NCBI GenBank assembly: GCA_947382415.1
Contig: CANCYO010000036.1
Location: forward strand, 1 to 28,508
Origin: an uncultured Lachnospiraceae bacterium
Lineage (GTDB): Bacteria > Bacillota > Clostridia > Lachnospirales > Lachnospiraceae
Direction of reading: 5' to 3'
DNA length: 28,508 nucleotides
The notes under the pieces are model-generated. The model searched no databases. It saw only the letters and a program-made list of their open reading frames with translations, and had not been told where the DNA came from. Within the stretch, counting starts at the first letter, position 1. Each line of letters opens with the position of its first letter. Shown in pieces: positions 15,165 through 23,152 of the stretch. The translations under genes and the position numbers were made by a program.

Positions 15165-17093
15165 ATGGGAAGAGAAGAATACAGGAAGGCGTTAAAATCA
15201 GGGAAAAAGGATTATCAGACAAGGATGCTCAAAGGAGAGAAGCCGATCCTGCAGGTGTTGGATGATATTTTGCCGGAGCGTACTTCTTATACCGAGGTGT
15301 CCATCGGTCTGGTACAGATTCCCATAGAGCAGATCGTGGGTACCAAGACCGTTGCCAGAAGCAGCTCCTTTGCGGGGAATTTCATGCCCCTTCTGGGGGA
15401 GGATACGGAATTTTCCTATAAGTGGGCGCAGCTTCTGGATTCCCATGTGGAGGAGGGAATCCGTGAGCCCATCAAGGCTTATGAATATATGAACAAATTT
15501 TATGTGGCGGAGGGAAATAAGCGGGTCAGCGTCATGAAATACAGCGGCGCAGTCTCGATTCCCGGAAATGTCATCCGCGTGATACCCAAGCGCACTGAGG
15601 AAAAAGAGAATAAGATTTATTATGAGTTCCTGGACTTTTACCGTGCAGCGCCCATCAATTACATCTGGTTTACCCAGGAGGGGTCTTTTGCGAAGCTGCA
15701 GGAAGCGGTGGGAAAGGAGCCGGGAGAGGTGTGGACGGATGAGGAATTGATGAAATTCAGTTCCGCTTACACCTGGTTTGCCTCGGAATTCAGGTCCAGA
15801 GGCGGCGATAAACTGGATATTACGCCCGGGGATGCGTTCCTGGCATTTATCACGCTGTATGGGTATGACACAATAGACGACAAGACCACGGAGGAGATTC
15901 ATCAATTAGTCGGAAAAAGCTGGGAAGAGTTTGTGCTGATAGGAGAGAATTCGGAGATCGATCTGCAGATGAAGCCCAATCAGAAAAAGAAGTCATTATT
16001 TGATATTCTGCATCTGCAGCTTCCGGCCGCGCGTAAGCTCCAGATAGCGTTTATCTATGAAAAGACTCCCGGTACCAGTGCGTGGACCTATGCCCACGAG
16101 CTTGGAAGACTGCATCTGGAACAGACCTTCCCGGAGGAGGTACATACGGTCAGCTACGAGAACGGCACCAGAGAAAATGTGGATGCTCTGCTTGAGGACG
16201 CGGTGAATTCGGGCTGCGATCTGATCTTTACCACAACGCCGCCCTTTGCGCAGGCCAGTGTGAAGGCGGCCATCGAGAATCCCAAGGTCCGGATCTTAAA
16301 CTGTTCCTTAAATACTTCCCACCGATACATTCGGACGTATTATTCCCGGATGTATGAGGCAAAATTTCTGATGGGCGCTATCGCGGGAGCCATGGCTGAC
16401 AACAACAGGCTGGCCTATATCGCGGATTATCCCATCTATGGCTCCATCGCGAATATCAATGCCTTTGCGCTGGGGGCAAAACTGACAAATCCCAGGGCGA
16501 AGGTATATCTGGAGTGGACTGCCAAAAAGGAGCTGGACATTGAGCAGAATATCAGAGAGTTGGGAGTATCCTGTGTATCCGGGAGGGATATGACAGTCCC
16601 GGAGGAGGCTTCCCGGTATTTTGGCCTGTATCATATCGGTCAGGATGGGCCCAGGAATTTTGCCATGCCGCTGTGGCATTGGGGTAAATTTTATGAGCAG
16701 CTGATCCTGACCATACTGGACGGAACATGGAAGTATGACGACGATCTGGCCGGCAATAAGGCGATCAATTACTGGTGGGGAATGTCGGAGGGTGTGGTGG
16801 ATGTAGTTTTCTCCAAACATCTGCCCATCGGCCAGAAACGGTTGGCAGGGCTGCTGAAAACTGCCATCAGTACGGAGACTTTCAATCCGTTTTCCGGCAT
16901 TTTGTATGCGCAGTCAGGCGCGGTGACTGACGATCCGGAGGGGAGCCTTGCGCCGGAGGAGATCATGACCATGGACTGGCTTGCGGAGAATGTCATCGGT
17001 TCCATTCCGGACAGCGGAGAGCTGAAGGAGCAGGCGGCGCCCGTGGTAGAGCAGCAGGGCGTGAAGAAAAAGGAAGGTCAGCTTACATCATGA
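15165..17093 (+). CDS. Cytosolic fusion of a ParB/sulfiredoxin-like domain with a BMP-type ligand-binding domain
   Basis: A 642-residue protein without signal peptide, lipobox or membrane segment. Residues about 46-145 look like a ParB/Srx fold: IPIEQIVGTKTVAR at the front, then EEGIREPIKAYEY, and EGNKRVSVMKY (EGNKR at 116-120), which matches the ParB GERR-type phosphate-binding box in position. A helical region (about 165-285) follows. Residues about 290-600 match the BMP (PF02608, PnrA/Med) family, with IAFIYEKTPGTSAWTYAHELGRL, FTTTPPFAQASVKAA and LMGAIAGAMADNN. Secreted BMP proteins bind purine nucleosides; this copy must act inside the cell. AGGAGG (15154-15159) lies 5 bp before the ATG. 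The end overlaps the next gene (ATGA). Role unknown: sensor, kinase and regulator are all possible. Confidence 0.82.
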   Translation: MGREEYRKALKSGKKDYQTRMLKGEKPILQVLDDILPERTSYTEVSIGLVQIPIEQIVGTKTVARSSSFAGNFMPLLGEDTEFSYKWAQLLDSHVEEGIREPIKAYEYMNKFYVAEGNKRVSVMKYSGAVSIPGNVIRVIPKRTEEKENKIYYEFLDFYRAAPINYIWFTQEGSFAKLQEAVGKEPGEVWTDEELMKFSSAYTWFASEFRSRGGDKLDITPGDAFLAFITLYGYDTIDDKTTEEIHQLVGKSWEEFVLIGENSEIDLQMKPNQKKKSLFDILHLQLPAARKLQIAFIYEKTPGTSAWTYAHELGRLHLEQTFPEEVHTVSYENGTRENVDALLEDAVNSGCDLIFTTTPPFAQASVKAAIENPKVRILNCSLNTSHRYIRTYYSRMYEAKFLMGAIAGAMADNNRLAYIADYPIYGSIANINAFALGAKLTNPRAKVYLEWTAKKELDIEQNIRELGVSCVSGRDMTVPEEASRYFGLYHIGQDGPRNFAMPLWHWGKFYEQLILTILDGTWKYDDDLAGNKAINYWWGMSEGVVDVVFSKHLPIGQKRLAGLLKTAISTETFNPFSGILYAQSGAVTDDPEGSLAPEEIMTMDWLAENVIGSIPDSGELKEQAAPVVEQQGVKKKEGQLTS

Positions 17094-17716
17094 AAATACT
17101 GGTGATCGCAGACAAAGAATCCGAATACTTGTGGGACTATTTTCATAAGAGCAAGCTGGAGGGGATCGACCTGATCATTTCCTGCGGGGATCTGGATTCA
17201 GATTATCTGTCCTTTTTGGTGACGATGTCCTCTGTGCCGGTTTTGTATATACATGGGAATCATGACGGAAAATATGAAAAGTTTCCGCCGGAGGGCTGTG
17301 TCTGCATCGAGGATCAGATTTATGAATACAAAGGAATCCGGATTCTGGGGCTCGGCGGTTCCATGCGCTACAGCCCTGGGACTCATCAGTATACGGAATG
17401 GCAGATGAAGGCGAGAGTGGCCAGACTGTGGTTTTGCCTTTTTAAAAAGAGAGGATTTGACATTCTGGTGACCCATGCGCCGGCCTATCAGTTAAATGAC
17501 GGCAGGGATCTGCCTCATCAGGGTTTTCAGGTTTTCAGGAATCTGATAGAAAAATATCGTCCCAAATATTTTCTGCATGGACATGTACATCTGTCCTACG
17601 GGAGGAATTTTAAGCGCTATGACAAATATCTGGATACGCATGTGATCAACGCCTACGAGCGCTGTGTGTTTGAGTTCGAAGCAGAGAACCCAAGGGATTC
17701 CCTGAGAGCTCCATGA
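17090..17716 (+). CDS. Metallophosphoesterase, calcineurin-like, with altered first motif
   Basis: A 208-residue cytosolic phosphoesterase of the calcineurin-like fold. Metal-binding motifs are visible in order: GDLD (Gly33-Asp34), GNHD (56-59), LVTHAPAY, and LHGHVHLSYG. The first motif, normally D-x-H, reads ADKES, with Glu10 where the histidine is expected, so metal site one is atypical. Asp8 is kept. Size fits small bacterial phosphodiesterases such as YfcE. It starts at an ATG that overlaps the stop of the ParB-like/BMP gene, which implies coupled translation and a shared function. The substrate is not predictable from sequence. No terminator is obvious after it; the argH promoter follows. 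Confidence 0.88.
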   Translation: MKILVIADKESEYLWDYFHKSKLEGIDLIISCGDLDSDYLSFLVTMSSVPVLYIHGNHDGKYEKFPPEGCVCIEDQIYEYKGIRILGLGGSMRYSPGTHQYTEWQMKARVARLWFCLFKKRGFDILVTHAPAYQLNDGRDLPHQGFQVFRNLIEKYRPKYFLHGHVHLSYGRNFKRYDKYLDTHVINAYERCVFEFEAENPRDSLRAP

Positions 17717-17739
17717 TGAAGAATATAGCAGAGCATTTG

Positions 17740-17768
17740 TTGCATTCAGACGAGACTTGTGTTAAAAT
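17740..17768 (+). promoter_or_regulatory. Promoter for argH
   Basis: TTGCAT (17740-17745), a 17-bp spacer and TAAAAT (17763-17768), about 35 bp before the argH start codon. I see no clear ARG-box (ArgR site) overlapping it. Confidence 0.6.
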
Positions 17769-17802
17769 GAAATTTAATTTCTGACAGATAAAGGAGAGCG
17801 CT

Positions 17803-19221
17803 ATGGCACAGTTATGGGGAGGGCGTTTTACCAAGGAGACGGACAGACAGGTTTATGAATTCAATGCCTCCATTGGTTTCGACAGGAGATTGTACCGTCA
17901 GGACATCGAGGGCAGCGTGGCCCATGTGAGTATGCTGGCAAAACAGGGGATTCTCACTGTGGACGAGATGAAAACCATTGTCGCCGGTTTGGACTCCATT
18001 CGGGAGGATGTGGAGAGCGGAAAGCTTGTCATCGATGATCGGTATGAAGATATTCACAGCTTTGTGGAGGCGAATCTCATTGAGCGCATCGGGGATGCGG
18101 GGAAGAAGCTTCACACCGGCAGGAGCCGCAATGATCAGGTGGCTCTGGATATGAGGCTTTACACGCGCCTGCAGGTGATTCTGGTGGATGAGCTTTTAAA
18201 GAAGCTGCTGGAGACGATTTTGAGTACGATGGAGGAGCATGTGGAAACCTACATGCCGGGCTTTACCCATCTGCAGAAGGCACAGCCCACTACGCTGGCG
18301 CATCATTACGGCGCTTATTTTGAGATGTTTAAGCGGGACAGGCTCCGCATGTATGATATTTTTAAACGGATGAATTACTGTCCGCTGGGCGCGGGGGCGC
18401 TGGCAGGCACTACTTATCCGTTGGACAGAGAATACACTGCGAAGCTGCTGGGATTTGAGGGGCCTACGTTAAACAGCATGGATTCCGTGGCGGACCGGGA
18501 TTATCTGATCGAGTTTCTGGCGGCCCTTGCCACAGTGATGATGCATCTGAGCCGTTTTTCGGAGGAGATCATCATCTGGAACTCCAATGAATATCAGTTT
18601 GTTGAAATCGACGATGCTTTTTCCACCGGGAGCAGCATTATGCCTCAGAAGAAAAATCCTGATATTGCGGAGTTGGTGCGGGGCAAGACGGGCCGTGTCT
18701 ACGGAGCGCTGATGAGTATGCTCACTACGATGAAGGGGCTGCCTTTGGCCTACAATAAGGATATGCAGGAAGACAAGGAGATGGCCTTCGACGCTTTTGA
18801 CACGGCGAAAGACTGTATCAGTCTCTTCACGGGAATGCTGGCTACTATGAAATTTCGCAGTGAACGCATGGCGGAGAGCGCTATGAACGGTTTCACCAAT
18901 GCGACGGATGCGGCGGATTATCTGGTCAACAAGGGCGTACCGTTCCGGGATGCCCATGGCATCATCGGCAGGCTGGTGCTTTACTGTATTGATAAGAATA
19001 CTTCTATTGACGCATTGACTCTGGAGGAACTGCAAAACATAAGCGATAAATTTGAAAACGATATCTATGATGCGGTTTCTCTGAGAACCTGTGTGGAAAA
19101 GCGTCTGACATTTGGGGCTCCCGGGCCTGACGCGATGCGGGAAGTGATCGCGCTGCACAGGCAGTATCTGGCGGAGGAAGCGGACTGGTTTCCCGGCCAG
19201 AGCGAATGGGAAGCCGAATAA
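17803..19221 (+). CDS. argH: Argininosuccinate lyase
   Basis: Cleaves argininosuccinate to arginine and fumarate, the last step of arginine synthesis. The 472-residue protein belongs to the fumarase/aspartase superfamily. The N-terminus LWGGRFTKETD is typical. Conserved blocks are HTGRSRNDQVALDMRLY, GFTHLQKAQPTTLAHH with the acid/base region, and the mobile signature loop GSSIMPQKKNPD with Ser277-Ser278. Length is normal for ArgH. AAGGAGAG (17791-17798) lies just before the ATG. ArgG, usually the partner gene, is not adjacent; asd follows 64 bp downstream without a visible terminator, so argH and asd could share a transcript. Confidence 0.97.
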   Translation: MAQLWGGRFTKETDRQVYEFNASIGFDRRLYRQDIEGSVAHVSMLAKQGILTVDEMKTIVAGLDSIREDVESGKLVIDDRYEDIHSFVEANLIERIGDAGKKLHTGRSRNDQVALDMRLYTRLQVILVDELLKKLLETILSTMEEHVETYMPGFTHLQKAQPTTLAHHYGAYFEMFKRDRLRMYDIFKRMNYCPLGAGALAGTTYPLDREYTAKLLGFEGPTLNSMDSVADRDYLIEFLAALATVMMHLSRFSEEIIIWNSNEYQFVEIDDAFSTGSSIMPQKKNPDIAELVRGKTGRVYGALMSMLTTMKGLPLAYNKDMQEDKEMAFDAFDTAKDCISLFTGMLATMKFRSERMAESAMNGFTNATDAADYLVNKGVPFRDAHGIIGRLVLYCIDKNTSIDALTLEELQNISDKFENDIYDAVSLRTCVEKRLTFGAPGPDAMREVIALHRQYLAEEADWFPGQSEWEAE

Positions 19222-19285
19222 ACAAATAACAAAGTTATAGTATTTAAACAAGATAAAATGACAGGTGTGACAGGAGGATATCAAA

Positions 19286-20371
19286 ATGGACGAGAAGTTA
19301 AAAGTTGGAATTTTAGGCGGCACAGGCATGGTTGGACAGCGTTTTATCGCGCTGCTGGAGAACCATCCCTGGTTTGAGGTGACTACCATTGCCGCAAGCC
19401 CCAGATCTGCCGGCAAGACTTATGAGGAGGCAGTGGGGAACCGCTGGAAGATGGACACTCCCATGCCGGAGGCTGTGAAGAAGCTGACCGTCATGAATGT
19501 AAACGAGGTGGAGGCCGTGGCTTCTCAGGTGGATTTTGTGTTCAGCGCTGTGGACATGACCAAGGAGGAGATTAAGAAGATCGAGGAGGATTATGCGAAG
19601 ACAGAGACTCCCGTTGTATCCAACAACAGCGCCCACCGCTGGACGCCGGACGTGCCCATGGTAGTGCCTGAGATCAATCCGGAACACATGAAGGTGATTG
19701 ATTTCCAGAAAAAGCGTCTGGGCACCACCAGAGGATTTGTGGCCGTAAAGCCCAACTGTTCCATCCAGAGCTATGCTCCCGTGCTCACCGCATGGAAAGA
19801 GTTTGAACCCACAGAGGTGGTTGCCACCACTTATCAGGCTATCTCCGGAGCAGGCAAGACCTTTAAGGACTGGCCTGAGATGGAGGGCAATATCATCCCC
19901 TATATCGGCGGCGAAGAAGAGAAGAGTGAGAAGGAGCCGCTGCGTATCTGGGGCAAGATTGAGGACGGTGTGATCAAGCCTGCCGAGGGCCCGGTGATCA
20001 CATGCCAGTGCATCCGTGTGCCTGTGCTGAACGGTCATACGGCGGCCGTGTTTGTTAAGTTTAACAAGAAGCCCACTAAGGAGCAGTTGATCGAGAAGCT
20101 GCGCAGCTTTTCGGGAGAACCCCAGAGACTGGGACTTCCCAGTGCGCCGGTTCATTTTATACAGTATCTGGAGGAGGACAACAGACCTCAGGTGGCCCTT
20201 GATGTGGATTATGAGAACGGTATGGGTGTCAGCGTGGGGCGTCTGCGCGAAGACACGGTGTACGACTGGAAATTTGTAGGACTGTCCCACAATACAGTCC
20301 GCGGCGCGGCGGGCGGCGCGGTGCTCTGTGCGGAGCTTCTGAAGGCGCAGGGGTATATCACCAGAAAATAA
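19286..20371 (+). CDS. asd: Aspartate-semialdehyde dehydrogenase (archaeal/fungal-like class)
   Basis: NADPH-dependent enzyme that reduces aspartyl phosphate to aspartate semialdehyde, the branch point to lysine/diaminopimelate, threonine and methionine. The 361-residue protein starts with the nucleotide-binding GILGGTGMVGQRF. The catalytic cysteine is Cys158 in KPNCSIQS, and the substrate-side histidine is probably in RVPVLNGHTAAV. The SNNSAHRW motif and the AISGAGKTFKDWP loop place it with the class found in archaea and fungi, also common in clostridia, rather than with E. coli Asd. AGGAGG at 19272-19277 is 8 bp before the ATG. The 64-bp gap from argH has a short dyad ATAAC-AAA-GTTAT and no strong promoter. 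Confidence 0.96.
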   Translation: MDEKLKVGILGGTGMVGQRFIALLENHPWFEVTTIAASPRSAGKTYEEAVGNRWKMDTPMPEAVKKLTVMNVNEVEAVASQVDFVFSAVDMTKEEIKKIEEDYAKTETPVVSNNSAHRWTPDVPMVVPEINPEHMKVIDFQKKRLGTTRGFVAVKPNCSIQSYAPVLTAWKEFEPTEVVATTYQAISGAGKTFKDWPEMEGNIIPYIGGEEEKSEKEPLRIWGKIEDGVIKPAEGPVITCQCIRVPVLNGHTAAVFVKFNKKPTKEQLIEKLRSFSGEPQRLGLPSAPVHFIQYLEEDNRPQVALDVDYENGMGVSVGRLREDTVYDWKFVGLSHNTVRGAAGGAVLCAELLKAQGYITRK

Positions 20372-20405
20372 GTGTTGAAGGCTGTATGGGATAAGAGGTA
20401 AGAGT

Positions 20406-22127
20406 ATGAATGAGCTACACTATCAGTTGGATCTGCTGAAAGCGATGAATCAGAAGCTTAACGCAAGGGAAAAGATGTATAAGATGATCTGCGATACGTC
20501 CAACTGTGCCTATCTCTATTATTCGTTTGAGAAGAATGAGATCATCACCATGGGAAAATGGCGGGAGTTCTTTGATTTTGATATTCAGGATATGAAAGAT
20601 ATCGCCAGGATATTTGACGAGGTGGAAGATGTCTGTATCATGCCTCTCAGGGATGTGCTGTTTGCGGAGAAGAGCGGTAAGGAATGCTCTGAACTGGAGT
20701 GCAGGCATCGTGACGGGAAATGCTGGTATTCCTTCCGGACCACTGTGATATATGATGAACTGGGGGCGGCCCGGGACAAACTCATCGTGGTGGAAGATAC
20801 CACAAAGCAGAAGATACAGCGTGACGAGTTGATCTATATGGCGCATTACGATGCCATGACAGGACTGTTCAACCGCAACTATTTCGTGACGCTTTTGGGA
20901 GAGTTTATAAGAAGAGCGAAGGTGGAACACAGCATCGTCAGCGTCATGGTAGTAGATATTGATGATTTCAAGAAAATCAATGACGGCATGGGTATGGTGA
21001 TAGGAGATGAACTGATCCAGACCTTCGGCGCGTTCTTAAAGGAATTTTCCGACGAGAATGTCATTGTATGCCATTTGAATAATGATGTGTATTGTATAGC
21101 CATCTATGATCCTTCCGGCAGCCGGAGTGTGGAGCATATTCACAAATCCATTGAGGGCAGAACGGCTTCGCCCTTTGTCATGAGCGAGGGTCATCAGGCC
21201 AGCGTCACTGTCAGTATCGGTGTGGCCGAATATCCCGAGGCGGCTGCTTCGGCACTGGATCTGATCAACTGTGCGGAGATCGTCATGTTCCGCTGTAAGA
21301 GTATGGGCAAGAATACCATTCAATATTTTGACACGCCTATACTCAATGATTTTCTGAATAATATCGAGATGGAGAATAAGCTCAAGGAAGCTGTGTTTAC
21401 CAGCAACTTTCTCTTATATTTCCAGCCGCAGTTCTACACCGGCAACAAAAAGCTCAGGGGGGTGGAGGCTCTGATCCGCTGGAAGGATGACACCGGCCAT
21501 ATGATCAGTCCCGATGTTTTTATCCCCATTGCGGAGAAAAACGGCTGTATCGTTCCTATTGGGAGCTGGGTGGTGGAACAGAGTGTCCGGTATTATGCCG
21601 GCTGGCGTGAGCGTTATGGGATACCGTTTGTTGTGTCCATCAATATATCCGCGGTGCAGTACAACCGGGAGGATTTTGTGGAGGAGCTTCTGCGGATCAT
21701 AGAACAATATCAGGTGAAACCAAACGAGGTGGAGATCGAGATCACAGAGAGTATTCTCATAGAGGACTTTAATAAGGTTATCGAAAAACTGAAGGTGCTC
21801 AGAGAGACGGGCATCCGCATCTCGCTGGATGATTTCGGCACAGGATTCTCCTCTCTGTCATACTTAAAGAAGCTGCCAATCGACACGTTGAAAATAGATA
21901 AGAGTTTTATCGATACGGTACTGACGGACGGAGCTACCCGGATTATCACGGAGTCTATTATCAATATGGTTAAATCCCTGGGGGTGGAGTCCATTGCGGA
22001 GGGCGTTGAGGAGGAGGCTCAGTACAATTATCTTCACGCCATTGGCTGCGATATGATTCAGGGATATCTGCTGGGCAGACCTCAGCCGCCGGAAGATATC
22101 GACAAAATGCTGCAGGGAATTTTGTGA
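20406..22127 (+). CDS. PAS-GGDEF-EAL protein: probable c-di-GMP phosphodiesterase with degenerate GGDEF
   Basis: A 573-residue cytosolic signalling protein. Residues about 25-135 look like a PAS sensor (ending IVVEDTTKQK). The GGDEF domain follows (YDAMTGLFNRNYF onward), but its catalytic site reads NNDVY (225-229) instead of GG(D/E)EF, so cyclase activity should be lost. The EAL domain (about 335-573) keeps its key residues: EAL at 354-356, NISAVQ, EITES, DDFGTGFSSLSYLKKLP, KIDKSF, and AEGVE. It should hydrolyse c-di-GMP to pGpG. The degenerate GGDEF may bind GTP as a regulator, as known for Caulobacter PdeA (CC3396). No membrane segment is visible. It is 34 bp downstream of asd, with a weak ribosome binding site. 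The stop overlaps an in-frame GTG of the next gene. Confidence 0.92.
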   Translation: MNELHYQLDLLKAMNQKLNAREKMYKMICDTSNCAYLYYSFEKNEIITMGKWREFFDFDIQDMKDIARIFDEVEDVCIMPLRDVLFAEKSGKECSELECRHRDGKCWYSFRTTVIYDELGAARDKLIVVEDTTKQKIQRDELIYMAHYDAMTGLFNRNYFVTLLGEFIRRAKVEHSIVSVMVVDIDDFKKINDGMGMVIGDELIQTFGAFLKEFSDENVIVCHLNNDVYCIAIYDPSGSRSVEHIHKSIEGRTASPFVMSEGHQASVTVSIGVAEYPEAAASALDLINCAEIVMFRCKSMGKNTIQYFDTPILNDFLNNIEMENKLKEAVFTSNFLLYFQPQFYTGNKKLRGVEALIRWKDDTGHMISPDVFIPIAEKNGCIVPIGSWVVEQSVRYYAGWRERYGIPFVVSINISAVQYNREDFVEELLRIIEQYQVKPNEVEIEITESILIEDFNKVIEKLKVLRETGIRISLDDFGTGFSSLSYLKKLPIDTLKIDKSFIDTVLTDGATRIITESIINMVKSLGVESIAEGVEEEAQYNYLHAIGCDMIQGYLLGRPQPPEDIDKMLQGIL

Positions 22128-22138
22128 GGGTGAATTTC

Positions 22139-23149
22139 ATGACTTTTGTTGGACGGGAGACAGAGCTGCATTATCTGAATCAGTACTATAACACGCAGGA
22201 CAGCCGCATATTAGTGGTCTACGGGCAGTCGGGTGTGGGCAAGACTGCGTTGTTAAAAGCTTTCTGTGCGGATAAAGGGGCTGTGTATTACAGAGCGCGT
22301 TCCTGCTCTGAGAGAGAACAGCGCTATCAGTGGGCGAAGGAGCTGGGATATTCGCAAGAGGAGGAAGTCTGCCCTGAGTATGAAGAGTTATTTGAGAAAA
22401 TGGCTGATCCGTTCTCCGATGAGAAGATGATTTTGGTCGTTGATGAGTTCCATTATATCGTGAAGGGGGACAGCGGTTTTTTTGCCAGGCTGAATCAGTT
22501 TGCAAAGAGCAGCTCGGCGCCTGTTCTGGTGATCCTGTGCAGTTCTGCGGCGGGCTGGGTGGAAAACTGTATGGTCAGAAAGATCGGGGGCGAGGCGGCC
22601 GCCATCTCCGGTTTTTTGAAGGTGCGGGAGCTTGGCATCGGGCAGATGCAGGAATTGTATCCGGAGTACAGTCAGGATGACTGTGTTCAACTCTATGCGG
22701 TGCTTGGGGGTGTGCCCGGTCTGTGGAACCGGACGGACCGGAAATTGAGCGCCGCGGATAATCTGATTGATTGTATCGTGAATAAATACAGCAGCATTCA
22801 CGGGGAAATGGCCGGGTGTCTTGCGGAGGAGCTGCGGGAGACGGCTGTGTACAATACGCTTCTTGCGACCATGGCCACAGGCAGCGGCAGGCTGAATGAT
22901 CTCTATCATCGAACCGCATTCTCCAGGGCCAAGATAAGCGTCTATCTGAAGAATCTGATGGAGATCGGCCTGGTGGAAAAGGTGGGAGCGGGAAGCTATC
23001 GTATTACAAAACCCCATGTGCGTTTTTATTTCCGTTTCATCTATCCTCATCAGAGTCTTCTGGAGGAGCTTACGCCGAAACAGTTTTACAAGGAGGTTGT
23101 GGAGGACGCCTTTCCGGGATTTGTGAGGGAAGCATATCGAAAGAGCTGA
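22139..23149 (+). CDS. AAA ATPase of the archaeal ATPase/DUF234 type
   Basis: A 336-residue STAND-like ATPase. The start TFVGRETEL is the usual leader of this family. Walker A GQSGVGKT is at residues 29-36, and Walker B MILVVDEFHY at about 98-107. A helical lid region follows, then a winged-helix region (LNDLYHRTAFSRAKISVYLKNLMEIGLVEKV is spread over the wing). The end, SYRITKPHVRFYFRFIYPHQS, matches DUF234. Role unknown; such proteins are frequent in archaea and in anaerobic Firmicutes. ATG 22139 was chosen over GTG 22124 because GAGGGTG lies 6-9 bp upstream and VGRE should be near the N-terminus. The topoisomerase gene starts 3 bp after the stop, so the two are likely co-expressed. Confidence 0.88.
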   Translation: MTFVGRETELHYLNQYYNTQDSRILVVYGQSGVGKTALLKAFCADKGAVYYRARSCSEREQRYQWAKELGYSQEEEVCPEYEELFEKMADPFSDEKMILVVDEFHYIVKGDSGFFARLNQFAKSSSAPVLVILCSSAAGWVENCMVRKIGGEAAAISGFLKVRELGIGQMQELYPEYSQDDCVQLYAVLGGVPGLWNRTDRKLSAADNLIDCIVNKYSSIHGEMAGCLAEELRETAVYNTLLATMATGSGRLNDLYHRTAFSRAKISVYLKNLMEIGLVEKVGAGSYRITKPHVRFYFRFIYPHQSLLEELTPKQFYKEVVEDAFPGFVREAYRKS

Positions 23150-23152
23150 TAT

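Noticed and set aside
15165..17093. BMP protein as the missing binding protein of the divergent ABC operon
   Set aside because: It has no signal peptide or lipobox, and BMP proteins work with RbsA/RbsC-like transporters, not the NitT/TauT class.
19313..20290. Long open frame on the minus strand across asd
   Set aside because: Antisense shadow of a conserved gene, histidine- and leucine-rich, with no family resemblance.
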